DNA from: Neptuniibacter caesariensis
GTDB lineage: Bacteria > Pseudomonadota > Gammaproteobacteria > Pseudomonadales > Balneatricaceae
Direction: 5' to 3'
NCBI RefSeq assembly: GCF_000153345.1
Contig: NZ_CH724126.1
Span: 79,854-143,853, forward strand
Length of the DNA stretch: 64,000 nucleotides
Positions 18,416-27,646 of the stretch are shown here, one piece after another. How positions within the stretch are numbered: the stretch's first letter is position 1; each line of letters starts with the position of its first letter. The notes beneath the pieces are model-generated. The model ran no database searches. It saw nothing but the letters and a program-made list of their open reading frames with translations, and was not told where the DNA came from. Both the position numbers and the translations under genes were made by a program.

Positions 18416-19780
18416 TTACTTAAAGTCCTTTTTATCCAAACCGTACTTCTTCATTTTATCGTATAACGTCTTACGCGGCAGGCCCAGGGAGGTCAGGGTT
18501 TCTTTAATGGAACCGGCACAACGAGACAGCTCAGCCTGGATCAGCATGCTTTCGAACTGATCTACCTTTTCAGGCAAGGTCATATCCGTTTTACCGTTCA
18601 TCTCAGTAATCGGCTTATTTTCAAAATCGAAAGTGCACCCCTCTCCCAACAAAACATAACGTTCGGCCAGATTCCGTAACTCTCGCACATTTCCTGGCCA
18701 ATCGTGAGTCATCAGGCTGTGTAAACGTTCAGCAGAAAGAAGCGGCACCTCGCGACCGTACTGGGAAGAAGCGATCAGCGCAAAATGTTGGAAGAGAAGA
18801 CTGATATCTTCTCTGCGTTCACGTAATGCAGGGATATCCAAACGGACAACATTCAGGCGGTAATAGAGGTCTTCACGAAATTCGCCCTTTTCCGCAGCGT
18901 CTCGTAAATCCACTTTAGTGGCTGCGATGATTCGAATATCCAGTGGGATTATCTCATTGGCACCCAGCCGCTCGATTGCACGTTCTTCGAGGACCCTGAG
19001 CAATTTAATCTGCAGTGTCATCGGCATGCTTTCGATCTCATCAAGGAACAAGGTTCCGCCATTGGCATGCTCAAACTTGCCAATACGACGGGCCTTAGCG
19101 TCAGTAAACGCCCCCTTTTCATGACCAAACAACTCAGACTCGATCAGATTCTCGGGCACCGCCCCACAGTTAATCGCAACAAAATTCTGATCCCGGCGTT
19201 TGCTATGTTCATGTATGTAGCGCGCCATCAGGTCTTTACCTGTGCCCGTCTCACCCAATATCAGAACATCTGCAGGCGTATCCGCAATGGCATAAACCAA
19301 ACTTCGCACCTGGGCAATGGCCGCAGTATTGCCGATCAAACGAGGCCCCGGCGCACTTTGTGCTTCAAGCTCTTGTTTCAGGCGCCGGTTTTCAATAACC
19401 AGATTGCGCTTTTCCACTGCACGCCTTACAACATCGAGCATCAGCTCGGAAGAGAAGGGCTTTTCAATAAAGTCGTACGCACCATCTCGCATAGCCCCTA
19501 CCGCCATCGAGATATCACCATGACCTGTAATAAGAATCACCGGTAAGGTTGAGTCATGGGCAACTACCCATTTCATCAACTCAAGTCCGTCCATACCTGG
19601 CAGGTTGATATCAGTGACCAATATACCTGGCCAACCACCATTGATAAGGTCGACAGCCTTTTCAGCAGTATCTACTGACGTGACTTCATAGCCAGCTAAT
19701 TCCAGCGCCTGACTGGCTGCCAGTCGTATATGTTCTTCATCATCTACCAGCAAAATGGGTAGCGAACTCTTATCACTCAT
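18416..19780 (-). CDS. dctD: Sigma-54-dependent response regulator DctD
   Basis: Activator of C4-dicarboxylate transport genes, 454 residues: receiver domain (about 7-125; phosphoacceptor Asp in LVTDINLPGMDG), AAA+ domain (about 150-375) with Walker A GETGTGKD, and a Fis-type helix-turn-helix at the C-terminus (GSIKETLTSLGLPRKTLYDKMKKYG). The sigma-54 contact loop reads GAFTDA (223-228) rather than GAFTGA. DctB lies 20 bases upstream in the same operon. The sigma-54 promoter of dctPQM at 12.1 kb is the natural target. Confidence 0.92.
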   Translation of the reverse strand: MSDKSSLPILLVDDEEHIRLAASQALELAGYEVTSVDTAEKAVDLINGGWPGILVTDINLPGMDGLELMKWVVAHDSTLPVILITGHGDISMAVGAMRDGAYDFIEKPFSSELMLDVVRRAVEKRNLVIENRRLKQELEAQSAPGPRLIGNTAAIAQVRSLVYAIADTPADVLILGETGTGKDLMARYIHEHSKRRDQNFVAINCGAVPENLIESELFGHEKGAFTDAKARRIGKFEHANGGTLFLDEIESMPMTLQIKLLRVLEERAIERLGANEIIPLDIRIIAATKVDLRDAAEKGEFREDLYYRLNVVRLDIPALRERREDISLLFQHFALIASSQYGREVPLLSAERLHSLMTHDWPGNVRELRNLAERYVLLGEGCTFDFENKPITEMNGKTDMTLPEKVDQFESMLIQAELSRCAGSIKETLTSLGLPRKTLYDKMKKYGLDKKDFK

Positions 19781-19800
19781 CTAAATTCAGAATTCCACGG

Positions 19801-22077
19801 TTATCCAATGGTGTTTACAGACACATTAGCAGGAGGCTCAGCCCGAGGTAAACAGATCCTAAACTGTGCGCCACCATCAGGATGGTTAAGCACAGACAGT
19901 GCACCGCCCATACTCTCAATAATTCGATGAGAGATAGAGAGACCTAAACCCAAACCCTGGCCTGCTTTTTTGGTGGTATAAAAAGGTTCGAATACCCGGC
20001 CCAGATCCTCCTCAGGAATGCCTGAACCATAATCCCTGACCTGTAGACATATCAAGGTTTTGCCCTGTTCCAGAGTTACATCCACTGCGGGAGCTGGATG
20101 CCCCTCCATCGCCTGCAGTGCATTACTGATAAGGTTTACCAACACCTGCTCCAGTCGTACGGTATCTCCCATCACATAAACATTCTCAAGACTGTCCGGC
20201 CAGTTAACATCCGCATGCACTTTACTCAACCGGCCATACATAATTGACATGGCGCCATCGCGGACATTTTTCAAACATACCGATTCAGGTGTTCCAGATG
20301 TCTTACGAGAGAATTCTTTCAAAGGATGGATGATCTTAGCCATACGCTCTGTGAGCTTACTGATCTCGAGCAGGTTATTCTCAGCCGTCTCGCTTTTGCC
20401 AATCTCCATAAATGCTTTGGCATTATCAGCATAGGTACGAATAGCCGTCAGGGGCTGATTCAGCTCATGGTTAATCCCTGCCGACATCTGCCCAAGTACC
20501 GCCAGCTTAGCCGTCTGAATCAATTCATTTTGTGTATTCTTATGTTTCTCTACTTCATCTTTTAACTTGCTATTGGCATCCGTTAGATCAGCGGTTCGCT
20601 CTTCAACACGATGCTCTAACAACTCTCTCGCATGCTGCAGCTCCTCTTCATACTGTTTACGCTGGGTAATATCGTGGATCGTCACCAAAAAACGCTGCAC
20701 AGGACCATGCGGCATATAGCCAATAATCAATTCGATTGGGAACGAAGAACCATCCTGACGAAGCCCTTTCGCTTCGGTAAACAGTTCATCCTGACGGTCT
20801 TTCTCTTCTGCAGTCAGGTGTTGCCAGCAGAGGGCACGGTCCGCTTGCGATAGCAGTTTGCTGAAGTACTGGAACTTTATCGCTTCCTCTTTATAGCCGA
20901 AAAGCTTTTCAGCCATCAGGTTCATACTTTCAACTCTGCCTTGATCATCCAGTGTGATCAAACCAGCCTGCGTATTATCAATAATCGCTCTGATGCGTTG
21001 CTCACTCTCTTCCAACGCCTGCGTTTCAAGGCGTTTAAAACGAGCCCGCTCGCGTTTAATTCGCTGCCGGGTCGAAAGGAACAAGACCAGCAACACCAGT
21101 GCAATAAAAATGAATCCGGTCGTTAAACCGGTATAGAACATCCGAGCTTGTACAGATTTTGTGCTCGCCAGTACCACCACCGTCAATCCACTATCCTCTA
21201 GCTCTCGACTAAGCTGGAGAAATTCGCGGGTTTTAATGCCGTCCAATGCTTCATTTTTGATTTTCGTCCCATCAACCAGGGTGATAAGAGAGCCACCCGC
21301 GTCATAGGGTTCTTTTTCGACAATATCCAACGCAGATAACTGATGATCACCATAGCGAAGGCTTTCTGCGATACGCTGAATATCATCTTGTGAAAGGGGC
21401 TTCAGCGTTCTGAACTTCCAATCACCGCGGGTTGAGATAAAGATCACCCCATCCTCATCCGTTACAAGGATATCCAGATCGGGATCAGTCCAATCAGACT
21501 CAATTTCATTAAGGTCAATCTTAACGACGACAACCCCAATAATCTGGCTGCGTTGATAGACCGGGTAGGAGAAATAGTAACCGCGTTTCTTAGACACGGT
21601 CCCTAGCGCAAAATAGCGTCCGGAGCGCCCTTTAAGGGCGTCTTGAAAATAGGGCCTAAATGCATAGTTTTTACCGACAAAAGACCGTGCCTCAGCCCAA
21701 TTACTCGCAGCAATGGCTGTGCCTTCGGTATTCATCAGGTAAACGTCCGCAGCATTAATCGAGTTATTAACCTGCTCAAGGTAAACACTAGCCTGCCCCT
21801 TGAGAAACTCATCTTGCTGCGTTGTCAAAGCTTCAATCAAAATTGAGTGTGAAGAAAGCAATGCGGGAAGATCTTTATATCGATCAAGCTTCTGCTGCAA
21901 ACTCAGAATATAGCGATTTAAATCTGCACTAGAGCGCTGCTGAAGCTCAGTATACCCCTGAGAACGGCTCACCAGTGACGTTTGCCCTACCACCAGCACA
22001 AATGCCAGGCTGAGAACGATAAAAAACATCAGGCGATATCTGCGCCAGCGTGATCGAGGGTCAGTGGACATACTCAA
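19801..22077 (-). CDS. dctB: C4-dicarboxylate sensor histidine kinase DctB, with an extra PAS domain
   Basis: Sensor partner of DctD, 758 residues. Transmembrane helix (about 15-35), periplasmic double-Cache region (about 45-310) with YFALGTVSKKRGYYFSYPVY, second helix (about 318-338), a cytoplasmic PAS domain (about 360-475), a coiled coil, a HisKA domain with phosphorylated histidine in SAGINHELNQPLTAIRTYA, and an HATPase domain (NLISNALQAM, DYGSGIP, GLGLSIS). Classical DctB proteins of about 600 residues lack the PAS domain, so a second, intracellular input is possible here. Confidence 0.92.
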   Translation of the reverse strand: MSMSTDPRSRWRRYRLMFFIVLSLAFVLVVGQTSLVSRSQGYTELQQRSSADLNRYILSLQQKLDRYKDLPALLSSHSILIEALTTQQDEFLKGQASVYLEQVNNSINAADVYLMNTEGTAIAASNWAEARSFVGKNYAFRPYFQDALKGRSGRYFALGTVSKKRGYYFSYPVYQRSQIIGVVVVKIDLNEIESDWTDPDLDILVTDEDGVIFISTRGDWKFRTLKPLSQDDIQRIAESLRYGDHQLSALDIVEKEPYDAGGSLITLVDGTKIKNEALDGIKTREFLQLSRELEDSGLTVVVLASTKSVQARMFYTGLTTGFIFIALVLLVLFLSTRQRIKRERARFKRLETQALEESEQRIRAIIDNTQAGLITLDDQGRVESMNLMAEKLFGYKEEAIKFQYFSKLLSQADRALCWQHLTAEEKDRQDELFTEAKGLRQDGSSFPIELIIGYMPHGPVQRFLVTIHDITQRKQYEEELQHARELLEHRVEERTADLTDANSKLKDEVEKHKNTQNELIQTAKLAVLGQMSAGINHELNQPLTAIRTYADNAKAFMEIGKSETAENNLLEISKLTERMAKIIHPLKEFSRKTSGTPESVCLKNVRDGAMSIMYGRLSKVHADVNWPDSLENVYVMGDTVRLEQVLVNLISNALQAMEGHPAPAVDVTLEQGKTLICLQVRDYGSGIPEEDLGRVFEPFYTTKKAGQGLGLGLSISHRIIESMGGALSVLNHPDGGAQFRICLPRAEPPANVSVNTIG

Positions 22078-22213
22078 AGGCCGTATTGGCTCCGTAACAC
22101 TATGTTAAGAAAATCTTTTTCGGATCAACTCAGTAAAAACTTATAATCGTAACCTGAGTCGCTCTATACTAAGGTACTATCGAGTAATCTCAAATACGGG
22201 GCAAGTTTTTCTC

Positions 22214-23650
22214 ATGCTGAAGCGAACCAAAATAGTTGCAACCCTGGGCCCATCAACAGATCAGCCGGGTGTTCTTGAAGATATTCTACGTAATGGCGTG
22301 AATACCGTTCGGTTGAATTTCTCTCATGGTAGCGCGGATGATCATAAGCGCAGAGCCGAAGAAGTCAGGCAAGCGTCGCGAAAGCTTGGCCTGTCTATAG
22401 CTGTATTAGGTGATCTTCAGGGGCCTAAAATCCGTATCGCTCGCTTCAAAGAGGATCGTATCCAACTTGCCGTTGGTGATAGATTTGCTCTGGATGCCGA
22501 TCTCGGGAATAACGATGGCGATCAAAGCCAGGTAGGGATCGATTACAAAGCCCTTCCGGCAGACTCTTCCCCCGGTGACATCCTCTTACTGGATGATGGT
22601 CGCGTTCAGTTAAAAGTTGTTGAAGTGCAAGGTAACCGCATCGATACCGAAGTGATCATCGGCGGCCCTCTATCCAACAATAAAGGCATTAACCGCCAGG
22701 GCGGCGGATTATCGGCTGCGGCTCTAACGGAGAAAGATCGCAGAGACATTAAAGTCGCCGCTGAAATCGATATGGATTATATCGCTGTATCTTTCCCGCG
22801 CTGCGCAGCTGACCTGTTAGAGGCCCGTGAACTGCTCAATGCTGCAGGCTCTCGCGCTGAAATTGTCGCTAAAGTTGAACGCGCTGAAACGGTCGCTAGC
22901 ACCGAAGCCCTTGATGAGATCATTCTGGCTTGCGACGGCATCATGGTGGCGCGAGGCGATCTGGGTGTAGAGATCGGCGATGCAGAATTAATCGGTGTAC
23001 AGAAACACCTTATTCAGCGTTCTCGTGAACTGAACCGCTTTGTCATTACGGCAACCCAGATGATGGAGACAATGATCGAGAATCCGATGCCCACCCGTGC
23101 TGAGGTATTTGACGTCGCTAATGCCATTCTTGATGGTACGGATGCAGTCATGCTTTCGGCAGAGACTGCGGCGGGTAAACATCCGGTTGAAGTTGTTAAA
23201 TCCATGACATCGATTTGCCAGGGCGCTGAAAAGCACCAGCTTTCCCGCCCTGCGCCAACCAATATTTCGCAGAAACTTGAACGCTTTGATGAAACCATTG
23301 CCCGCTCTGCAATGTATACAGCAAATAATCTGGCGGGAGTTAAAGCAATTATCTGTTTAACTGAATCAGGCTCTACGCCTTTATGGATGTCACGAATTCG
23401 TTCCGGGCTACCGATCTATGCCTTAACCCGCAACGAACGCACAATGCGCCGTACCGCACTATATCGCGGCGTGGAACCTATCTTCTTTGACTCGACCCGC
23501 ATTGATAAAGACAAGTTAAATGAAGAGGTTCTGGCCGGACTCAAAGCACGTAATTTATTGCAGACCGGTGATCTGGTGATTCTGACTCGCGGCGCATCAC
23601 TGGGTGAAGATGGCGGTACGAACTCCATGCAGGTTCTCGCAGTACAATAA
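22214..23650 (+). CDS. pykA: Pyruvate kinase
   Basis: Converts phosphoenolpyruvate and ADP to pyruvate and ATP. 478 residues, the length of the bacterial type II (PykA) enzyme. Visible signatures: [10 protein letters not shown] at the start, [18 protein letters not shown], the active-site block [22 protein letters not shown] and [20 protein letters not shown]. Monocistronic, with its own upstream region of 136 bases from divergent dctB and a hairpin after the stop. Confidence 0.96.
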   Translation: MLKRTKIVATLGPSTDQPGVLEDILRNGVNTVRLNFSHGSADDHKRRAEEVRQASRKLGLSIAVLGDLQGPKIRIARFKEDRIQLAVGDRFALDADLGNNDGDQSQVGIDYKALPADSSPGDILLLDDGRVQLKVVEVQGNRIDTEVIIGGPLSNNKGINRQGGGLSAAALTEKDRRDIKVAAEIDMDYIAVSFPRCAADLLEARELLNAAGSRAEIVAKVERAETVASTEALDEIILACDGIMVARGDLGVEIGDAELIGVQKHLIQRSRELNRFVITATQMMETMIENPMPTRAEVFDVANAILDGTDAVMLSAETAAGKHPVEVVKSMTSICQGAEKHQLSRPAPTNISQKLERFDETIARSAMYTANNLAGVKAIICLTESGSTPLWMSRIRSGLPIYALTRNERTMRRTALYRGVEPIFFDSTRIDKDKLNEEVLAGLKARNLLQTGDLVILTRGASLGEDGGTNSMQVLAVQ

Positions 23651-23658
23651 AATTTCTC

Positions 23659-23680
23659 TGGCAGAGGGTGACCTCTGCCA
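23659..23680 (+). terminator. Hairpin after the pyruvate kinase gene
   Basis: Nine-base perfect stem TGGCAGAGG / CCTCTGCCA with a four-base loop, eight bases after the stop. The following TCTTAT is only weakly T-rich. Confidence 0.7.
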
Positions 23681-23760
23681 TCTTATGGAATTTATTGAAC
23701 CACTTGAGGTCAAAATCGCGAACGCTCTGTTTCCATGCAGATATTTCATTAGAGCTCAAT

Positions 23761-23766
23761 TATAAT
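23761..23766 (+). promoter_or_regulatory. Candidate -10 element of gshA
   Basis: A perfect TATAAT 35 bases before the gshA start. No good -35 hexamer is seen at 16-18 bases upstream, so the promoter may need an activator. Confidence 0.4.
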
Positions 23767-23801
23767 GAGCGCCCTCCAATGAGTGATTAAAGGACTTTCT
23801 T

Positions 23802-25367
23802 TTGTCTTCAACCCTAGAACAAAAGCTAAGCTGGCTAAAAAACGAAGGTCACGCTGAACTGCTAACCCGACTGAAACACGGTATAGAAAAAGAAGGCCTG
23901 CGTGTTGACCCGCAGAGAAACCTCGCGCAGACCCCGCACCCCAAGTCTCTGGGTTCAGCACTCACTCACGGAAATATCACAACCGATTATTCTGAAGCAT
24001 TGCTGGAATTTATCACGCCCGTTTTCGAGAAATCTTCCGAAGCACTCGACTTCCTCGCCGACCTCCATCGCTACACTTATCAAAACCTTGATAATGAACA
24101 GGTCTGGCCGGCCAGCATGCCCTGCGTTCTCCCAGAAGAAGATCAGATTCCTATTGCTCGTTATGGGAGCTCAAACATCGGTCAGATGAAATATTTCTAT
24201 CGGGTCGGTCTGGAACACCGTTACGGTAAAATCATGCAGACCATCGCGGGCATCCATTACAACTTCTCTATGCCTGATGAATTCTGGCCACTGTACCAGG
24301 CTTATCAGCAGAAAGAGGGATCTCTGCAGGAGTTTCGATCTGCAGGTTACTTCAGTCTGATCCGTAATTTCCGCCGTTATTCCTGGTTGTTAATGTATCT
24401 GTTTGGCGCATCACCAGCGCTGTGCAGCTCATTCCTCAAAGGAAAAGATCATCAGTTAGAAGAGCTCTCACCTGGTACGCTATATCTGCCATACGCAACG
24501 TCATTGCGTATGAGCGACCTGGGCTACTCCAATAAAGCTCAGGCATCACTGAACATCTGCTTTAACCATTTGAACACCTATGCAAGCTCGCTGGACAGGG
24601 CGATCCGTACCCCTTATGAGCCATACGAAAAAATCGGTGTTAAAGTCGAGGGTCAGTACCGTCAGTTAAATACCAATATTCTTCAGATCGAGAATGAGTA
24701 TTACAGTGACATCCGTCCTAAGCGTGTAACCCAGTCCGGCGAAAAACCTATTCATGCATTGATGGCCCGGGGGGTCGAGTATATCGAGGTCCGTAATACG
24801 GATATCAATCCTTTCCTGCCATTAGGTATCGATCAGATCCAATCAGATTTCCTCGACCTATTCCTCATTACCTGCCTGTTGATGGAAGAGAAAGAGATCA
24901 GTGTAGAAGAGTGTGACCAGATCAATGAGAACCACCAACGTGTAGTTACACGTGGTCGCGAACCAGGACTTACCCTGATCCACAATGATGAAGAGCAGCT
25001 GCTTGCCGAGTGGGGCTTCGAGTTACTTGCAGAGATTGGTAAGACAGCAAGCCTACTGGATGGTTACCTATCCGGAACCCGTTACACTGAAGCTGTGGCA
25101 GTCCAGGCAGAAAAACTTGGCAATCCAGAGCTTACCCCTTCTGCGCAAATTCTGGCAGTTATGCGCGAACAGAATCTAAATCACGGCGAGTTTGTCATGC
25201 AACAAGCAGAAGCGCACAAACAAACCCTGCTTTCAGAGCCTGTATCAACCGTTATGGCTGAAACGCTTGCTAAACTCAGCAAAAGTTCGCTGGAGGAACA
25301 GGCCGAGATAGAAGCGGCGGATCAAGATGATTTTGATACTTTCCTCGCCAACTATATGGCCAGTTGA
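23802..25367 (+). CDS. gshA: Glutamate-cysteine ligase
   Basis: First enzyme of glutathione synthesis, ATP-dependent ligation of glutamate and cysteine; cytoplasmic. 521 residues, close to the E. coli enzyme (518). Family stretches: GIEKEGLRV near residue 28, TTDYSEALLEFITP, GIHYNFSMP, LRMSDLGYSN and GVEYIEVRNTDINPF. The start is TTG at 23802 with AAGGAC about six bases upstream; the next in-frame Met is far inside the conserved region. Ended by a strong bidirectional terminator. Confidence 0.95.
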   Translation: MSSTLEQKLSWLKNEGHAELLTRLKHGIEKEGLRVDPQRNLAQTPHPKSLGSALTHGNITTDYSEALLEFITPVFEKSSEALDFLADLHRYTYQNLDNEQVWPASMPCVLPEEDQIPIARYGSSNIGQMKYFYRVGLEHRYGKIMQTIAGIHYNFSMPDEFWPLYQAYQQKEGSLQEFRSAGYFSLIRNFRRYSWLLMYLFGASPALCSSFLKGKDHQLEELSPGTLYLPYATSLRMSDLGYSNKAQASLNICFNHLNTYASSLDRAIRTPYEPYEKIGVKVEGQYRQLNTNILQIENEYYSDIRPKRVTQSGEKPIHALMARGVEYIEVRNTDINPFLPLGIDQIQSDFLDLFLITCLLMEEKEISVEECDQINENHQRVVTRGREPGLTLIHNDEEQLLAEWGFELLAEIGKTASLLDGYLSGTRYTEAVAVQAEKLGNPELTPSAQILAVMREQNLNHGEFVMQQAEAHKQTLLSEPVSTVMAETLAKLSKSSLEEQAEIEAADQDDFDTFLANYMAS

Positions 25368-25386
25368 ATAAGCGCGTTTAGCACAT

Positions 25387-25417
25387 AAAAAAAGCAGGCC
25401 CAGGCCTGCTTTTTTTA
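25387..25417. terminator. Bidirectional terminator between gshA and the FliL-like gene
   Basis: AAAGCAGGCC / GGCCTGCTTT stem with a two-base loop, with A and T runs on both sides. Serves both convergent genes. Confidence 0.92.
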
Positions 25418-25439
25418 TGTTTCTAGTTTTATTCAGCGC

Positions 25440-25844
25440 TTATTGAACAACGAAGCTGGTAAAGAAGAGATCAGAAACCATGGCTTCGCCCTGTTCTTCA
25501 ACCAAAATATTCTGCACTTTCTTTAGCGCTTTCTTCGCCAAAGCTTGCTGCATCTCTACCGTGCCTACTGTGTCATCCGTCTGAGCGGATAGCAAAAAGA
25601 CAATATCGTTACGTAGATGCGGCATATGCTGGTTCACAGCATGGTGCGCAGCCTCACTGGATACCTGAATCGTGATCTCGCACTTCAAAAAACGGGTTTT
25701 ACCAACACCACCAAAGTTAGTCACAAATGGCTTAAGTTCAATGTAGTTAACGTAATCATCTGCGGCTGCATTTTCCTCACCTTCTGCCCAGGCAAGTTGT
25801 ACAGAAAACGTCATAAAAAACAATAAAACCAGTCGCTTAAGCAT
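25440..25844 (-). CDS. FliL-like exported protein (orphan)
   Basis: 134 residues. The C-terminal 100 residues match the FliL type: YIELKPFVTNFGG near residue 34, KCEITIQV, HMPHLRNDIVFLLS and the ending VSDLFFTSFVVQ. Unlike flagellar FliL, which has an uncleaved N-terminal anchor, this protein begins with a segment that looks cleavable (LFFMTFSVQLAWA). It may therefore be free in the periplasm. No flagellar genes are nearby. Similar orphans occur in Pseudomonas and relatives; their role is not known to me. Confidence 0.82.
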   Translation of the reverse strand: MLKRLVLLFFMTFSVQLAWAEGEENAAADDYVNYIELKPFVTNFGGVGKTRFLKCEITIQVSSEAAHHAVNQHMPHLRNDIVFLLSAQTDDTVGTVEMQQALAKKALKKVQNILVEEQGEAMVSDLFFTSFVVQ

Positions 25845-26027
25845 GTTTGAGCCTCAGTTTCGTTCCTTTAATCTTCAGAGTATAACTCGCTATTTGGTAA
25901 CCCGACAGAGCACTGTCAGAAAAAAACTTATCTAATCCTAAGGCAGGATCAGATACACACCCGCGCAGGTTAAAATACGCTTTTTTCAGATAGATGTAGT
26001 TGCACCCTTAAACAGCTTAGGAATATT

Positions 26028-26051
26028 ATGAAGCTAACAACACTAAGTTAG
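26028..26051 (+). CDS. Possible seven-codon leader peptide upstream of rsd
   Basis: ATG at 26028 starts the reading MKLTTLS and ends with TAG at 26049-26051. A TAGGA ribosome-site-like motif lies five bases upstream. Codons 2-8 overlap a small stem (CTAAC 26034-26038 with GTTAG 26047-26051), so translation would melt it. Such short frames arise by chance easily. It is listed because of its ribosome site and its place in a structured leader. Confidence 0.3.
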   Translation: MKLTTLS

Positions 26052-26064
26052 TCCGAAACGACGC

Positions 26065-26124
26065 CGGTCTCTCCTAATAGTGAAAGCGAGAGACCGAATT
26101 CCAAACGACTACCTGATCAGGTAG
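26065..26124 (+). promoter_or_regulatory. Structured leader of rsd: hairpin plus palindrome
   Basis: A nine-base stem CGGTCTCTC (26065-26073) / GAGAGACCG (26088-26096) with a 14-base loop is followed by a perfect 16-base palindrome CTACCTGATCAGGTAG (26109-26124), two bases before the rsd ribosome site AAGGAG. No T run follows the hairpin, so it is not a simple terminator. Translation control, an RNA processing site or an operator are all possible. The stretch 25862-26027 holds nothing else I can name. Confidence 0.45.
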
Positions 26125-26138
26125 CTAAGGAGCATGTG

Positions 26139-26609
26139 ATGCTTGAGAAATGTAAAAATGCCAAAGAACGCTGGGGTGGTGTCAGTGAAATTATCGACTC
26201 CTGGTTAGAGGAACGGCAAGCATTGATCAGCCAGTTTGTTCATTTGCCCGAACACCATATCAATGACGAACTGAACACTAAGGTACAAAGCTTTTGTCAG
26301 GTACTGATGGATTATCTATCTTCCGGTCATTTCGAAGTCTATGAACAGCTGCTACGTGAAGGTAGTGACTTTGATGACGGAAGCCTGGAAGAGGGTCAAT
26401 CGATCCTGCCAAAAATCCAGATCAGTACCGATGTGGCTCTGGATTTCAATGATGACTTTTCCAATCTACTCGACCCAACTGTCCAACAGATCAGAGAGTT
26501 CTCTGAACGCTTATCCAAGCTGGGTGAAGCACTGGAAGAGCGATTTGAACTGGAAGATCAGATGATCGCGGTACTGCATACTTCTCACAAAGAGTTAGTT
26601 GAAGGATAA
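26139..26609 (+). CDS. rsd: Rsd/AlgQ family anti-sigma-70 protein
   Basis: 157 residues (one fewer codon than the open frame, since ATG at 26139 follows AAGGAG by six bases). All-alpha Rsd/AlgQ pattern: WGGVSEIIDSWLEERQALISQF near the start, then FCQVLMDYLSSGHFEVYEQLL, which matches the E. coli Rsd core. Rsd binds region 4 of sigma-70 and helps stationary-phase sigma factors compete; in Pseudomonas AlgQ also affects alginate and virulence. The WD40 lipoprotein starts four bases after its stop, so they are co-transcribed. Confidence 0.9.
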   Translation: MLEKCKNAKERWGGVSEIIDSWLEERQALISQFVHLPEHHINDELNTKVQSFCQVLMDYLSSGHFEVYEQLLREGSDFDDGSLEEGQSILPKIQISTDVALDFNDDFSNLLDPTVQQIREFSERLSKLGEALEERFELEDQMIAVLHTSHKELVEG

Positions 26610-26613
26610 ACCG

Positions 26614-27591
26614 ATGGGTAAAGGGCTTAGAAAGCTACTGCTAGTCAGCGGCTTAATCGGCCTTGCAGGCTGTAGCGATGGCGATGCGCCTGCCTTATGG
26701 AAAGAGTACGCTCTTGCTGGGGCCTACTCTGCTTCTATTTCGGAAAAAGCAGACTACGCCACCATCGGTTCGTATAACCATGGCGGCAGTTTATGGCGCA
26801 CGCAGGGGCATGAGCGCCTGTTCAACTGGAACCATAAACAGGGCGACTTCTCGATTATTGCAGCAACGGCCATCTCTCCTGAAGCTAACTATGCTGCCAC
26901 AGCGAATCAGCAGGACTTGGTACTCTGGGACGTTCGCACCGGCAAACCTGAGTGGTTCTGGGCATCCCCTGCTGAAATTATGCAGATGGATCTCTCCCCC
27001 AATGGAGACTTTGCCCTGCTAGGTTTGGCAGATCATACGGCTGTGCTGTTTGATGTGAAGAACGGCGGTGTACAACGCACTTTCCGCCACGACGCTCGTG
27101 TTCGAAGTGTCGATTTAAGTCAGGATGGAAGCCTTGCTCTGACCGGTTCCGATGCCTATAAAGCCAAACTCTGGAGCGTTCAGACCGGTGAATTGCTGAA
27201 GGAAATGAGTTTCCGTAATGTGGTCGATACTGTTGCCATATCACCCAATGCGCAGCTTGCTTTCAGTTCAGGCAGTCTGGATAAAGCCGTTATCTGGGAT
27301 CTGAATTCAGGTCAGGAAATTCATGTCCTGAGCGATCTGCGCAGCATGACACAAAAACGTGTCAGCTATCTGAGTGCACGTTTCTCTGCCGATAATTCCC
27401 AACTTCTCACCGGCACGGCCGCCGGTTTAGTGCAACTATGGGACGTTAATAGCGGTAAGGAACTACGTAACTGGCGTATTCATAAGCGTGATCCTTACGG
27501 CCCGGTTCACGCAGGGGTCTATGCTGTCGCCTTTGGGCAAGGTAAGTATTATGCCATTGGATCAAACGGCATTATGAATGAACTTAATTGA
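26614..27591 (+). CDS. WD40 beta-propeller lipoprotein
   Basis: 325 residues. Lipoprotein signal with lipobox LAGC (lipidated Cys20). After it come about six WD40-type repeats recognisable by their ends: LWDVRTG, LFDVKNG, LWSVQTG, IWDLNSG and LWDVNSG. It is probably a periplasmic scaffold attached to the outer membrane; the partner is unknown. ATG at 26614 has AAGGA seven bases upstream; a TTG at 26599 inside rsd is less likely. Sits directly behind rsd. Confidence 0.85.
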   Translation: MGKGLRKLLLVSGLIGLAGCSDGDAPALWKEYALAGAYSASISEKADYATIGSYNHGGSLWRTQGHERLFNWNHKQGDFSIIAATAISPEANYAATANQQDLVLWDVRTGKPEWFWASPAEIMQMDLSPNGDFALLGLADHTAVLFDVKNGGVQRTFRHDARVRSVDLSQDGSLALTGSDAYKAKLWSVQTGELLKEMSFRNVVDTVAISPNAQLAFSSGSLDKAVIWDLNSGQEIHVLSDLRSMTQKRVSYLSARFSADNSQLLTGTAAGLVQLWDVNSGKELRNWRIHKRDPYGPVHAGVYAVAFGQGKYYAIGSNGIMNELN

Positions 27592-27604
27592 TTCAATCAG
27601 ATAC

Positions 27605-27634
27605 AAAAAAGGCCGGTATTACCGGCCTTTTTTT
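27605..27634. terminator. Bidirectional terminator between the WD40 and FKBP genes
   Basis: GGCCGGT / ACCGGCC stem with a three-base loop, six A before and seven T after. Serves both convergent genes. Confidence 0.92.
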
Positions 27635-27646
27635 AATGTTCTAAAC

